A stretch of DNA of 64,000 nucleotides from Euptelea pleiosperma (lineage: Eukaryota; Streptophyta; Magnoliopsida; Ranunculales; Eupteleaceae). The stretch spans positions 17,857,190-17,921,189 of the forward strand of contig CM068553.1 in NCBI GenBank assembly GCA_035048495.1. The letters run 5' to 3'. Below, one piece after another: positions 32,749 to 45,358 of this stretch. The notes under the pieces were generated by a model. The model saw only the letters and a list, made by a program, of their open reading frames with translations, was not told the DNA's origin and did no database searches. A program made the position numbers and the translations under genes. How positions within the stretch are numbered: position 1 is the first letter of the stretch; every line of letters starts with the position of its first letter.

Positions 32749-32803
32749 TTGCTCAGTTGGTGAAGCATGCAGAAGACCAAGTCAAAAACCAGGGTTCAAG
32801 CCC
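32749..32803 (+). promoter_or_regulatory. tRNA-derived pol III-like module in the LTR
   Basis: A-box-like TTGCTCAGTTGG (32,749-32,760) and perfect B-box GGTTCAAGCCC (32,793-32,803) with tRNA-like spacing. No acceptor stem is evident, so this is not a tRNA gene. The module is at the same offset (445 bp) in the 3' LTR and at about 450 bp in the LTR at 63,253. Confidence 0.8.
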
Positions 32804-33278
32804 CTCTGCTAGCATTTTTCTTTATGTTGTAATATTTTATCTCCTCTCTCATTTCTCTCTCCAAATCATTATTCTCTCTCTACTCTCAAATCCACATCAT
32901 CCGATCCTCTCCCCTCCCTCAATCACTCAATTCTACGGCCTACCTCGGTCAATTTCCATCGCCCGATCATCACCGTCCATCTCTACACACGATCACTCAG
33001 TCAGTCCCCTAATCACCCATCTCACCATCTCATAAATTCAATGGCCCTCATCACTTCATGATTCAAACCTATGGGCCTAAGCCTAGAGGAGGAGCAGGCC
33101 CACTACCCATGGTCCAGCCAGTCAGTGGGACCCACATGCCTAGCATGGACAGAAAATGGCTGCTAAAGAAGGAAAGAAGATAATTTTGGAAAAGATTTTT
33201 TTAAGGATCAAGCATTGTTCAAAAAGAAATTATTTTCTCAAGCTTTTCGAAAGAAATGGAGATAATTACACTTTTAGA

Positions 33279-33460
33279 AACCGTGGGTTCCAAGTTAGGA
33301 ACCCACGGTTCTATACAAGGTTTTAAAAAAAAAAAAAAAACTTTTTTTTTGAAAAGGGAGTTTTAGAAATCGTGGGTTTCTAATCTAGGGACCCACGATT
33401 CTACAAAAGGAAGAAAGAGTTTTTAGAAACCATGGGTTTCTATTGTAGGAACCCACGGTT
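33279..33460 (+). repeat. Three successive hairpins in the outer 5' LTR
   Basis: Hairpin 1 (33,279-33,310) has a perfect 13-bp stem AACCGTGGGTTCC with loop AAGTTA. Hairpins 2 (33,368-33,400) and 3 (33,428-33,460) are related, with stems around CGTGGGTTTC / GGGACCCACG. The 3' LTR has the same trio (about 58,699-58,895). Confidence 0.9.
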
Positions 33461-34734
33461 CTTACCAAAGAGAAAGAAGGAAACCTAACGGTTCCTATTA
33501 AGAGAAGGCAGCAACCATTACCAGCCTTTCTCTCCACGTTCAAAAAAAAAAAAAAAGCTCTCTCTCGCTTGAAGCCGCCCCCCCCCCATCTCTTCCTCCA
33601 TGTTCTCAACTGCTCATCCCCTCTCATTCTCCAAAACCGTTTTCCCTTAAAGAAAAGAAAGAAAAGAATAAAAAAAAAAAAAAAAAGAGCTCGCCGGAGT
33701 TGCAGAACTATGACAATCTCCATTAAATTCGGCGACCTGCACCACGCCCTAATCTCCAAACCTTTCTCCTCCTCTCCTTCCCCCCACGTTTTCTCCTTCT
33801 TCTTTATCCTCCTGTTCTTCCCCTTTTCTTCTTCTTCTTTTCTTCTTCTTCCTTTTCATCTTCTCAAGATTTTGCCGGAGTTGTAGGTCTGCAACTGCGG
33901 CCTACTGTAACAGTCCGCTACCGAAACTGGTTTCGCCTCCTTGTGCTCTCCGCTGGTGCGCCACCCCTTCACCAACGTGCTGGACGTGGGGATCTTCCTC
34001 CGACCACCCATCTCCACCACGATCTGCCCCTCCCCTTGGGTAGCAACCCAGCGCCTCCGCCAGTAAGCACCGCCTAGATCCAAACCGTTGCTGCCTTCTT
34101 CCATCTCCATCAACGCCCACAGCACCTCCACAACCTGTCTACACAACCATCTCCATCATCATCTTCATCCTCTCCACACCGCCTGCAACATCACCGCCCC
34201 ATCCTACATCCTTTAACGCAGCCACCATCCAGTACAGCCCAAAGCAAAGCCGTCACAGCCATCTCCTTGCCGTCTTCAACCATTGCCAGACCGCCTCCTC
34301 TCCTTGCTGGAAGCACCACGAACCAGCAAGCCTCTCACACGTCCTCTCCTCTTCTTGACGCCTTCTTCTTCTCTCCAACAAAAAAAAAACAAAGAAAAAA
34401 AGGAGAAGAAGAAGAAGAGTAGAAAGGGAAGACCGCCCCTCTTACCTGCTGGTGTGCACGCCCAGCTCACCACCTTCATCTGCCTGGAAACCACCCCTTG
34501 TGCTGCTCCCTTTTTGCAGCACCAACTAGCACCGCCCCCACACCACCTCTCTCTAACGTGCTGGAGTTGCAACCTGCAACTCCAGTCCGTTTTGCCCTTT
34601 GAAAAAAAAAAAAAAGAAAAAAAGGAAAAAGAAAAAAAAATGAGAAGAGGAGAAGAAGAATAGAAGAGGTTTGCACTCTTACCAGTGGCCAATCATGGCT
34701 GTGCAATCCCCCATCAATGGTCGAACTCCCTCTG

Positions 34735-35132
34735 GTAAGCTTCACAGTAGTTTTTCTCATCTTTTACCTCCTTCTCTCTAGCTTTCTCTCTCTAGACTCT
34801 TATTTCTCTCTCTAGTTATTTTTCTGCTTTATTAGTTAGTTTAATCCTTGCAAGTTCATTTTGATGTAAAAGACATTTTCAATTAATGTATTTTGTTGTT
34901 AGTTCTATTATAATTTGTATTTTGTTTACTTGAGTTCATGTTAGCAAATTCTCTCTCAAAAAAAAATATGATTGTTTTAATACTCGAACCTATCATTCTC
35001 ACCCCTCCATGTTCTTTAAGTAGCAACTTCCAACAAAAATCCATCATTTCATGTCCTCGAATTGTGCACACTAACCCCGAGTGCGGATCGATATCCGACA
35101 TGAGCCACTGTGCAAAATTGCTAATTTTACAG
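34735..35132 (+). other. Intron-like GT-AG interval inside the LTR
   Basis: Donor CTG|GTAAGC and acceptor CTAATTTTACAG, 398 bp apart, with CT-rich sequence between. Equivalent donor and acceptor pairs are present in all four other complete LTRs (41,410-41,902; 46,364-46,815; 52,917-53,399; 60,104-60,502). Splicing is an inference. Confidence 0.5.
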
Positions 35133-35211
35133 GTCAAAAGTCTCGGATAATTAAAAATGTGTTGATTCTAGGGTTTCCGTAACCAACGACACAGAACCAC
35201 CTACTTTCAAA

Positions 35212-35225
35212 TGGCGCCGCTGCCG
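35212..35225 (+). other. Primer-binding site, tRNA-Asp type
   Basis: TGGCGCCGCTGCCG begins 2 bp after the 5' LTR. It matches the Athila-type site TGGCGCCGTTGCCG (complement of the 3' end of tRNA-Asp) with one mismatch. The same sequence follows the LTR at 40,374-41,981. Confidence 0.85.
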
Positions 35226-36912
35226 CTCGGGTGTACGGGGGTGCGAAAAAGGAGGTAAAGACGGAATTGAAAAGTTGCTGAAGCGGAAAGCTGCTCAATT
35301 TGGACAGTCCGACTTTTTTGGGAAACTTTCTATTTTTGATTTTTAGTGATTATTAGCGGTCTTTTAAATTACTATTTTTAATGCCTCGGAAGGCTAGTGC
35401 AATTTGTAATAATTTAGGAATTTTACTGCTTTCCATATAAACTGCTAGATCTTGTTCTAGGGTATTTTAAAAACCCTAGATTAAGTGAAACATATCAAAA
35501 AAAATAAAAAATCAAAAAATCAAAATTCAAAAAAATTAGGGTTTTATATTCTGCAGATTTTTAGAAATCACCAATCAAGGATTTGCGATTTTTGGAAAGA
35601 TTCTAAAATCTTGAAACTCTGCTTAATTAGGGTTTCCCCTCTTAGAAGTTTTCTCTTTAGAAGAATTTCTATCTTTAGAAATCTTTCGAATTTGGAAAAG
35701 TCTGCAAAAGGAAATACCCCAAATCTAGCAGAATTTCAATTTTGGGAAATTTTCCAAAATTGTAAGGGATCTCGCAATCAAATCTTTCTTGGAAGATCTC
35801 CACAGTTTGGGAAACATTCCAATCTAGGTATTTTCCAATCTGGGAATTCCTAAATTTTACCCCATCTCGAATTTGAAAAATAATTCAAAATCTTACCTAA
35901 ATCCAGTGCTTGTTCAGTGAACCATAAAAATGCAAGGATCTTCCACATAGAATCCCAAATACCTAGACCATGCGATCTAACTTTTCTACATGAATACGAT
36001 CCAGTGTGGGTAGGGAGCGAAAGCTCAAAGAGGTGGAGTCGGGCCCAAGCCCATTAGGATACCCCTCCCTACTCCACGGAGGCGACCTCGTGGCGTGGCC
36101 CACGGGAGGTAAGTCTCTATCTTCGCCTTGAGTGCGATACAGAGCAATTTGGGTGAATCATTGCCGCATGTCTATTTGTTTTCTAGCAATAACTTACTCG
36201 ACTTGAGTGGCATGGCCGTTAATCAATCAACTCTAAGAGAGCAGACCCAGCTCCAAATTGAAATTGGTGGGATTTCATCACCCACCTCATCATTCCAACT
36301 GATTTGATCCCAAGGCTCCATTTAATTAAAAAGAATCAAGAAGTAGAGCCAATTAGACCGGTGTTCGAGGAAAAATCCATACAAAGCGAACCCGCTTAAC
36401 ATCCAATCGCAATAAGACCACGAGCACGGGTCCCTGTTGTCTAACACACCCATAAGGCCCTGCTACTCAAGTACACTGAACTCGACGTGGCATCTTGGAC
36501 TATTCGACGGTTAGTTGCGTGTGGACTAGGAACACACACCAACCCTAGCTTAACTTGAGGGAACACTCTTCTCAAACGCTTGACCAATCCGGTTAGTCTG
36601 GGACGTATTTAAGACAGCCATTGTGCCGCACGTCTGTCTAGGCTTCGGATTGACTCGTTGTTGACTAGAATTAGTACTAAAGGATTCGCTCTGAAGAGTG
36701 TAGCCTGGTGAGAACCTCTGAATGCTAACAGTTAGTCCGGTGGTTACAAGATAAACCAGTGGTCCACCCACTGTCATAATCTACTCTAGCCCCAAAACTA
36801 ACAAGATAATTCCTAAAATATATCATGATTGCTTAAAATAGGATTATCTGTGCTTGGTGTACATCATTTAGGATAGTGTTCCTCTCTGGCAACTTTTTGC
36901 CAAGTATAGAGC
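35226..36912 (+). other. Untranslated leader of the outer element
   Basis: About 1.7 kb with no coding homology. It is shared with the leader of the nested element (41,998-43,870). Both carry the strong splice-donor-like GGGAG|GTAAGTCTCT (GT at 36,109-36,110 and 42,912-42,913). Confidence 0.7.
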
Positions 36913-37571
36913 TTGCCTCATCAGCGTATGCCCGTTTGGACTAGTCCGAACAAACGCTTGATTCGATCTAAGAATCACGTACCTACAGTGGATCTTCCAC
37001 TGAATCCTTCCCCATCTCTTTCCCCACCCGCCTCCCCCAGTACTACTACCTTCATAGTCATGGCAGTCGAACGACCTCTTATCGAGACGTTTGCCCCTAT
37101 CTCGGCCAATCCACCCACTTGCATTGTTCTCCCAGCTACTACGGCGGGGCAGTTTGAGATCAGGCCGTAGACGATCCAAATGCTGCCAACCTTTCGCGGT
37201 CTCCCAAGAGAAGACCCATATTCCCATATTAGGGAATTCCAACATGTCATCCTACTTTTCAAGAATCAGAACCTCAATGATGACAATGTGCGTTTGCAAG
37301 TTTTCCCATTCTCGCTCAAAGACCAAGCCTCAGATTGTCTCTACTCCTTACCCGCTGATTCAATTAGCAGTTGGAAAGAGTTAGTGGGCAAATTCATGTC
37401 TAAATTCTACCCCATGACTCGGACCAACCAAATGAAGCAACTCATCCAGGACTTCCGACAGAAGTCCGATGAGAAATTTTTTGAAGTGTGGGATAGATTC
37501 CAAGACTACCTGACTAAGTGTCTCCACCATAGCATCGACAAGGGCAATCTTATCTACATCTTCTACAAGTG
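36913..37571 (+). pseudogene. Ty3 gag capsid (Retrotrans_gag), with stops
   Basis: Starts at about 36,913 with a proline-rich segment, then CIVLPATTAGQFEIRP, a TAG stop (37,168-37,170), and in the same frame the capsid domain: MLPTFRGLPREDPYSHIREF, NVRLQVFPFSLKDQA, SWKELVGKFMSKFYP, FFEVWDRFQDYL and LHHSIDKG. A TGA follows at 37,570-37,572. The spacing and motifs are those of Retrotrans_gag of Athila-type elements. A frame change to the pol frame occurs between about 37,575 and 37,788. Confidence 0.85.
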
Positions 37572-37787
37572 ACTTACTAATGAGTCCCAGACCATGGTAG
37601 AGTCAATGTGCCAGGAAAATTCCTACACCAAACTCCTACTGATGCATACTAATTCTTGAGAGAGTTAGGAGAAAACTCTCAACATTGGACGACTGACTCA
37701 GAGTTTAGTTGAGCCACTTCGGTCCAAAGGACAACTAGGGCACATGATACTACAGCTGATACTAAGCTTCGATAGGTCATTCAAGAG

Positions 37788-39554
37788 TTGAGCAAGTCAG
37801 TCTCGGCACTGGTTGTGTCAGTTCAAAAGCCTACTCAACAATCTACCCTAGTCATGCATGTGGGACACGAGAGCCCTATGGAATCCTGCACCCTTTGTCT
37901 GCAACCCTCCCATACTACTGAGCACTGTCCTTTGAATGAAGGATGGTCTAATCCTCTTCAGGAAGAAGTTTGTGCTTTCAGCACATACAAACCACCCACT
38001 TAGAACTCGTATAGTCAATCTTATCATTCTGACACGATAAACCACCCTAACTTCTCTTGGAGGCCTCAGTCTACTCAACCACAAGCTCAACCTCCGCGTC
38101 AGCCTCAGGGCATGTATCCTCCTAGGTTCAATCAACCCAATAGGCAATTCAATCAGGGACAATACCAGTAGAGTCAGTACCCATCTACTCAAAAATAGCA
38201 GTTCCAACAGGGTCAATACTCTGGACAACCGAACACATTTCAGAATCAGCAAAGAGTTCCCCAGACCTTTCAGAACCAGCAGATTGTCCCAACTAATTCT
38301 CCAGCCTATAACTATAATGCCCCGATGAGCTCGAATCGCGAATTGGTGCCTCAGCTCCCATTAGCTGCCGCCCAACTGTCAGTCCCCAAACCCAGTATCG
38401 AGGACCTTCTAGCTCAACTCATTACTCAATCTATGCAACGCCTAGAGCAACAGCAACAGCAATCCATGCTTCGTCTAGAGCAACGTCTAGGTAACTTAGA
38501 AGCTGAGAAAGCTAAGGGGATCTTTCTTAGCCAACCCATTGCCAACCCTAAAGGAACTGCCAAAGGGGCAGTATATGAGATCGGTTCCCAATCTCAGAGC
38601 CAGATTGAGAACTGTCAAGGGGAAGTGCAAGCTGTAACTACCCTACAGTTAGGAAAAACTGTGGATATGGGAGTTCAACCACCGCCAGTGCCATCTCCAG
38701 CACCTATCACTCGTACAGAGGAAGCTAGTACCAATCCTACCTCTGCTTCTTCTACCTCTGCACCAACATCAGATATCCCTGTGCAGAAATCTAAGGCTAA
38801 AGACAAATCCATTTGTCGAGTAAAGCCTCCCTTCCCGGACCAAATTGTCAAAGATAAGCGGGATCAGCAATTCTCAAAGATCTTAGACGTCTTTAAAGAC
38901 GTCCAGATCAATATCCCATTCCTATCTGCTATCAAGCAAATCCCCTCCTATGTCAAATTCCTCAAGGACTTGTGCAAAGTCAAGCAGCGTACGCACGTAC
39001 CCAAAGCTGCCTTCTTGGCTGAAAAAGTTACCGCGTTCATTCAACGCAATAGTGTGATCAAACACAAGGATCCAGGTAGCCCAACTGTCCAATGTGAAAT
39101 TGGAGATAATTTTAGCTGCACTGCCTTGCTAGATTTAGGGGCTAGCGTCAACCTCATACCGTTCTCGGTATATCAGCAATTAGGACTGAAAGATATGAAG
39201 CCTACCAATGTCACTGTGAAATTGGCAGATCAGTCCATCGAGATTCCAAGAGGAATCATTGAAGATATCCTAGTAAAAGTCGCTGACTTTTATTATCTTG
39301 TGGACTTTATCATTCTCGACACCGAGCCGTGTCAAGATAACCGCATTCCGATCATCTTAGGCCGTCCATTCCTTGCCACTGCGAATGCACACATCGGATG
39401 TCGGGACGGAAACATGTCCATTGCTTTCGGAAACCTCAAAGCTGAGGTCAATATCTTTCGTTTAATGCAACAGGATGTCGATTGCAAAGTGACTAATGAA
39501 ATGTGTGCCGTTGAGAGTCTAATCCCAGACTCCACCGAAGATATTCTTAAGTAG
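37788..39554 (+). CDS. gag zinc knuckle and aspartic protease
   Basis: In one frame: CCHC knuckle CTLCLQPSHTTEHC (about 37,893-37,934), a Gln/Pro-rich linker broken by TAG stops at 38,001, 38,169 and 38,196, then a 409-codon open frame (38,325-39,554). It contains MQRLEQQQQQSMLRLEQRL (coiled coil), KPPFPDQIVKDKRDQQFSK, PFLSAIKQIPSYVKFLKDLC, and the retropepsin-like domain: CTALLDLGASVNLIP (catalytic Asp), then IILGRPFLATANAHI. It ends with the CAVESLIPDSTEDILK linker; the same frame continues past a TAG at 39,552. Confidence 0.88.
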
Positions 39555-40373
39555 TGTCTAGAACACTTTGGAGCTGACTTTGCCACAGAGTCAGCCATTT
39601 CTGATCTCAATGATCTTTTGGAGACTGCTCCACTAATAGAGATCCATGCTCCACTCATCGAGTTCGAGCCTCTAATATCCATGACCAGAGAACCCATCCT
39701 TCTTTTACCTACTGAAGTCAAATATCTTCAATCCGTGTCTTCTGTGACACCTACTTCAACTCCATCTGCTCCGACATTGGAGCTCAAGCCACTTCCAACA
39801 GATCTTTCCTATGCCTATCTTGGTCCTAAGGAAACCTACCCTATCATTACTGCTTCTGCTTTGTCTGCGAGTGAACGTAAGAAACTTCTCGAGTTGCTCA
39901 AGGAGCACAAATCTGCGATAGGGTGGACCATAGACGATATTTGAGGCATAGACCCCTCGGTGTGCTAACATCACATCTATCTCGAGGATGAATCCAAAAC
40001 CTCTCGAGAGCACCAGAGGAAGTTGAACCCCATCTTGAAGGAAGTAGTCCGGGACGAGGTCCTCAAACTGTTAGATGCGGATATCATCTACCCCATCTTC
40101 GATTGCAAATGGGTGAGTCCTATTCATGTCGTCCCTAAAAAGGCAGGATTCACCGTTGTGGAAAATGATAACCAGGAAATGGTCACCCAGTGCCTAAAGA
40201 AAGGGTGGAGAGCCTGCATTGATTACCGACGATTCAACACCAACACTAGGAAGGACCATTTTCCTTTACCCTTTATAGACCAGATGTTGGAGAGACTAGA
40301 AGGTCACTCCTACTACTGCTTCCTAGATGGTTACTCAGGGTATAATCAAATAGCCATCGCCCCTGAGGATCAC
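39555..40373 (+). pseudogene. RT N-terminal half, interrupted by the nested element
   Basis: Linker (ETAPLIEIHAPLIEFEPLIS), then SERKKLLELLKEHKSAIGWT, stops at 39,942 (TGA) and 39,966 (TAA), and the RT fingers/palm: NPILKEVVRDEVLKLLDADI, KWVSPIHVVPKKAG, GWRACIDYRRFN, DHFPLPFIDQMLERL and the first catalytic Asp in YYCFLDGYSGYNQI. The domain breaks after AIAPEDH at 40,373 and resumes at 53,484 in the same frame. Confidence 0.92.
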
Positions 40374-41981
40374 TGATATTCGCTCAAAAGTGCTTATTTT
40401 AAGCAATTATCCTTTTAGCGTTATTGCATTCTCCTACGTAAAATACTCTATTTATCTACTTTTCTACGTAATAGTCTCTTCTGTTGCGTAGAACACACTT
40501 TTCTGGATGAAATGGTATATTTGCATGTATTAAACACATTTTTGAAAGTCTAGATATAAAGTCGTTCTGATTAAGTCTCATTACGCGCTTTTTCTATCGC
40601 AGGAAACCCTGATTGGATGATTCTTGAGACTTGCTGGCTAAAATTGATCATGAAAGCCCATTATCAAAGCTTAAAGAGCCCACAGGCTATGACTAGAAGA
40701 TATGGGCCAAATATGGGCTGAATAAGATGACCAAAGAGCCAGCCCAAAGAACGAAGAGAGAAGGAGAGCCAATGACCAAGAGACGGATCAAAGCGTTCAA
40801 AGCCACATGAATCAGTAAGGAATGATGGTCTACTCTACTGTAGAAGCGTGGGGATGGTCATAGTGAAAATTAGGGTTCCAGACCCTCCGCCAATACTTTT
40901 ATCTTCATTTTTTGATATTTTCTCACTCCTCTCCCAAATTTTCTCTCTCATCTCTCCTTATTCTCTCTTTCTTCATCTCTCGGTCCTCTGTTCTACTGAC
41001 CTAACCCCAGAACTCCTGTCCGTTGGCTCTGGCCCATCTCCCTAAGCTATCGGACCGTTGGATCGTCCATCAGACCGTCGGATCTCTCTAAATCCGTCGG
41101 CTTGCCAATCTGGATCCTAATCCAGCCACCTTCATCATCCATGCGACACCAAATTCGCCAGCAACATCACCTAGTTCTCCCATACTCGGCCAACAATCCG
41201 ATCCAATGGTCTATGCCCAAGCATCTTGCACAACTATGATGATGCCGAGTATCCAACCCTTGCTAGGCCGATCTCACTACCCTGGCCGAACTACTCACCA
41301 AGCAAGCACCACCAATGGTCGATCCCATGAAACCCTTCTCCATGCATTCATTGGCCGATCACTCACCTTCTTTGGCTGATCCATTCATCTCGGTCTGATC
41401 CGATCTCCGGTAAGTGTTTGATGATTTATTTCTCTCTCTAGGTTTTGAAAATCGATTCTCTTTAGAGTCCCCAGGCTGATCGCCTTTTTGCACCGCCTAC
41501 TCCGTTCGGTGAATGCAAGAGGGTGAGTTTTTCTCTCACCTCTACCTTGTCGGCCGGTAAATGACCGAGGTGTGAAAAATCTCTCTACCTTCTTCCTCTC
41601 TCTCTAAAATCTCTTTTTACATGCTTTCTTACATGCTTTCTAGAATAGATTTACCGCTTTATTTATTTCTGTCATTTATTTTATGTAAGCAACAGTTTAA
41701 TTAATGCAATTTGATTTTGATGATTTTAGTATTTTTTGGATCTCTTGGATGTGTTTTTAATCTCGACTCGCCATTCTCATCCTTCCACGTTTCTCTTGTA
41801 TATTATCTGTCATTTTATGTTCTTATTCGCGCTTATCCAACTAATCCCGAGTGCGGATCGACATCAGACACGAATCCCTATACAAAAGCTCATATTTTGC
41901 AGGATTAAAATTCGGATCAAATTACAAATGTGTTGAAGTTAGGGTTTTCGTAACCAACGACGCGGAAAATCCCTACTTTCA
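40374..41981 (+). repeat. Nested element 5' LTR (1,608 bp, short subtype)
   Basis: Shares termini, the degenerate tRNA-like module (B-box-like GGTTCCAGACC at 40,874-40,884) and the GT-AG interval (41,410-41,902) with the long LTRs, but lacks their hairpin trio and CTT-rich block. Followed by the tRNA-Asp-type PBS. Confidence 0.92.
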
Positions 41982-41983
41982 AA

Positions 41984-44064
41984 TGGCGCCGCTGCCGCTC
42001 GGGTGTTCGAGAGTGCGAAAAAGGACGTAAAGACGGAATTGGAAAATTGCTGAAGTGGAAAGCTGCTCAATTTGGACAGCCTGACCTTTTCGGGAAACTT
42101 TTTATTTTTTTCTTTTTAGTGATTTTTAGCAGTCTTTTAAATTACTATTTTTAATGCCTCGGAAGGCCGAGTGCAAAGTTGTAATAATTTAGAAATTTTA
42201 CTACTTTCCATATAAACTGCTAGATCTTGTTCTAGGGTTTTTTAGAAACCTTAGATTAAGTGAAAAATACCAAAAAAATCAAAAAAAAATTGAAAAATGG
42301 TAGTTTCTATTTCTGCACATTTTAGGATATTCGCATATGGGAAGATTGCATTTTTGGATACTTTCCGAATCGGAGAATTTCCATTTTGCACGGTTTCCAT
42401 TCCTGGGAAATTTTAAATTGGAATTAAGCTTATTTGGATAGTTTCCAAATCGGATGAAATTCCATAATTAGCAATTCTTATTTTTAGAGGATTTCTAACT
42501 ATGGAAGGTCCCATTTTTGGAAGGTTTCCAACACAGGAAGAAACCCTAAATTAGCAAGTTTTCCGATTTAGGAAACTTCTACTTTTAGGGAATTTTTCTA
42601 ACTTGGAGAAACTCTTAAATTGGAAAGGTCTATTAGGGGGTTGATAGTTGTTTAGTCAACTCTCATGAATAGTAACTTTCCAATTTACCCTGCCTAATTG
42701 ATTGATTGATTGCGTACCCACCCAAGGCAGGGACATTCCAAAAAAATATTCCCACACCTTAGACCCATATCATATACTAATTCGTATGCAGGATTGCGAA
42801 TCTAACTGCGGGTAGGGAGCGAAAGCTCACTTAGGAGGAGTCGGGCCCATGCTCATGAAGGATACCCCTCCCTACCCCAAAGAGGAGACCCCGTGGCGTG
42901 GCCCACGGGAGGTAAGTCTCTATCCTCGCCTTGAGTGCGATACAGAGCAATTTGGGTGAATCATTGCCGCTTGTCTATTTGCTTTCGCATACATATTATT
43001 CGACTTGCGTGGCGTGGCTGTTAATAATTGAACATTAATTGAGCAGACCCAGCTCTTTTACAACTGGTGGGATTTCATCACCCACCTCATCATTCCATCT
43101 GATTTGATCCCAAGGCTCCATTAATTAAAAAGAATCAAGAAGTAGAGCCAATTAGCCCGGTGTTCGAGGAAAAATCCACACAAAGTGAACCCGCTTAACA
43201 TCCAATCGAAATAAGACCACGAGCGCGGGTCCCTATTGTCTAACACACCCATAAGTCCCTGCTACTCAAGTATACTGAGCTCGACGTGGCATCTTGGACT
43301 ATTTGGCGGTTAGTTACGTGTGGACTAGGAACACGCACCAACCCTAGCTTAACCCGAGGGAACACTCTTCTTAAATACTTGACCAATCTGGTTAGTCTGG
43401 GACGTACTTAAGACAGCCATTGTGCCGCACGTCTGTCTAAGCTTCGGATTGCCTTGTTGTTGACTAGAGTCAGTACTAAAGGATTCGCTTTGAAGAGTGT
43501 AGCCTGGTGAGAACCTAAGAGCGACAAAATTAGTTCGGCGGTTAACAAAATAAACTAGTGGTCCGCCCACTGTCATAATCTACCATATCCCAGAAACTAA
43601 CAAGATAAATCCTCAAACTTATCCCGATTTGTTTTAGGCATAAGATTATCTTGCTTGCTCTATGTGCATCATTTAGGATCCCTATTCCAGTGTCTCTTTG
43701 TAACCTAGTCTGAGGCTTATTTATATGGGTTCAACTGCCGCATTGTTTGACTCGATCTGAGAGTCCTTCAATCTTCACCACCCTTCCTTTGCCATTGGTC
43801 TCTTACTGATGAGAGACCAGGCAGATGGATCTCATCGATCCAATCTCTTACGACTGATGATCATTTCAGTCTCACTGCATTTTATGCTGGATAGGGGTGC
43901 TTACTGTCAACCCCACTGGAGTCTGCTCCACTAAATCCATCCCCGATACACATTGTGTCTTCGGCTCTGCTAACCAAGGTCAGAGAATCCCTTGTTAGGT
44001 CTCTTACTGATGAGAGACCCACTACTATTTTCCTATACCCGCTCCTCTTTATGAGTTTGCGGCT
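41984..44064 (+). other. Nested element PBS and leader
   Basis: PBS TGGCGCCGCTGCCG at 41,984, then leader sequence parallel to 35,226-36,900. After about 43,870 it passes into fragments resembling the protease-RT linker (CGGCTCTGCTAACCAAGGTC). Gag is missing. Confidence 0.75.
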
Positions 44065-45024
44065 TGATATTCGCTCAAAAGTGCTTATTTTAAGCAATTA
44101 TCCTTTTAGCGTTATTGCATTCTCCTACGTAAAATACTCTATTTACCTACTTTTCTACGTAAGAGTCTCTTCTGTTGCGTAGAACACACTTTTCTGGACG
44201 AAATGGTATATTTGCATGCATTAAACACATTTTTGGAAGTCTAGATATTAAGCCGTTCTGATAAAGTCTCATTACGCGCTTCTTCTGTCGCAGGAAACCC
44301 GATGGGACGATTCTCAAGACTTGTGGGCCCAAATCGATCATGAAAGCCCATTATCAAAGCTTAAAGAGCCCACATGCTATGACTAGAAGATATGGGCCAA
44401 ATATGGGCTGAATAAGAGGACCATAAAGTCGGCCCAAAGAACGAAGAGAGCCGGAGAGCCAATGACCAAGAGACGGACCAAAGCGTTTAAAGCCACATGA
44501 GTCAGCAAAGAATGATAGTCGACTCTACTGGAGAAGCGTGAGGATGGTCACAGTGAAGAACAGGGTTCCAGACCCTCCGCCAGTGCTTTTTTCCATTTTT
44601 TTTGATACTTTTTCTCTCATCTCTCCTTATTCTCTCTCTCTCTTCATCTCTCGGTCCTCGAATCTACTGACCTAACCCCAGAACTCCTGCCCATCGGCTC
44701 TATCTCATCTCCCTTAGCTTTCTGACCGTTGGATCTTCCATCGGACCGTTGGATCTTCAATCGGACCGTTGGATCTCTCTAGATCCGTCGATCTACCAAT
44801 CTGAGTCCCAATCAAGTCACCATCCATCCGATCGCCTTCAGAATGCCCGTCACATCATCTTGTGAGACGATGGACATCATCAGTCCATGTGGGCCAGTAG
44901 CCGGGCCCATCAGCATCGACCCGCTGTCCGACCAGTTAGTGGACCCCGCGAATTTCAAAAATAATTTTAATTAAATGGGGGGTCCACTAATTGGGGAGAT
45001 TCCCCATAGAAAAGTAGCATTTTA

Positions 45025-45027
<3 letters not shown>

Positions 45028-45065
<38 letters not shown>
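45028..45065. repeat. Poly-A tract in the LTR
   Basis: About 38 A in a row, upstream of an A/T-rich stretch. A second poly-A tract of about 42 lies at 48,201-48,242. Confidence 0.95.
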
Positions 45066-45068
<3 letters not shown>

Positions 45069-45299
45069 AAAAATATTTTTTTTATTTAAAAAATACCCTA
45101 TTTCCATTAATGGAAATAGGGAGCTTTATAAGAGGAAGGAGAAGGGTTCGTTCGAACCCTAATCCCCCCCCTTTCTCTTCCATTCTCTCCCCCAACTCTC
45201 TTCTCCCATTTTCCTCTTTCTTCCTTCTTCTATTTCCTCTTTATCTTCTTCTCCATTGATCCGGCGAGCTACACCGGCGAGCAACTCCGGCGGACTGGT

Positions 45300-45358
45300 T
45301 TTCTTCTTCTTCTTCTTCTTCTTCTTCTTCTTCTTCTTCTTCTTCTTCTTCTTCTTCT
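45300..45358. repeat. (CTT)n microsatellite
   Basis: About 59 bp of pure CTT. Predicted poly-Phe or poly-Lys peptides across it are artefacts. Confidence 0.97.

Larger units (their letters stand above)
32304..35209 (+). repeat. Outer element 5' LTR (2,906 bp)
   Basis: Starts TGATATTCGCTTAAAAGTGC and ends CTACTTTCA just before the PBS. It contains a tRNA-like module at 32,749-32,803, three GTGGGT...ACCCAC hairpins (33,279-33,460), CTT- and A-rich tracts, GGAGTTGCA palindromes and an intron-like GT-AG interval (34,735-35,132). Confidence 0.92.

Noticed and set aside
32749..32815. Functional tRNA gene
   Set aside because: Only the A and B boxes are conserved; there is no paired acceptor stem, and the sequence repeats at the same LTR position in other copies.
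33385..34692. Several plus- and minus-strand open frames inside the outer LTR (for example 34,276-34,692)
   Set aside because: They lie in LTR sequence full of A/T and CTT runs, differ between LTR copies, and resemble no protein.
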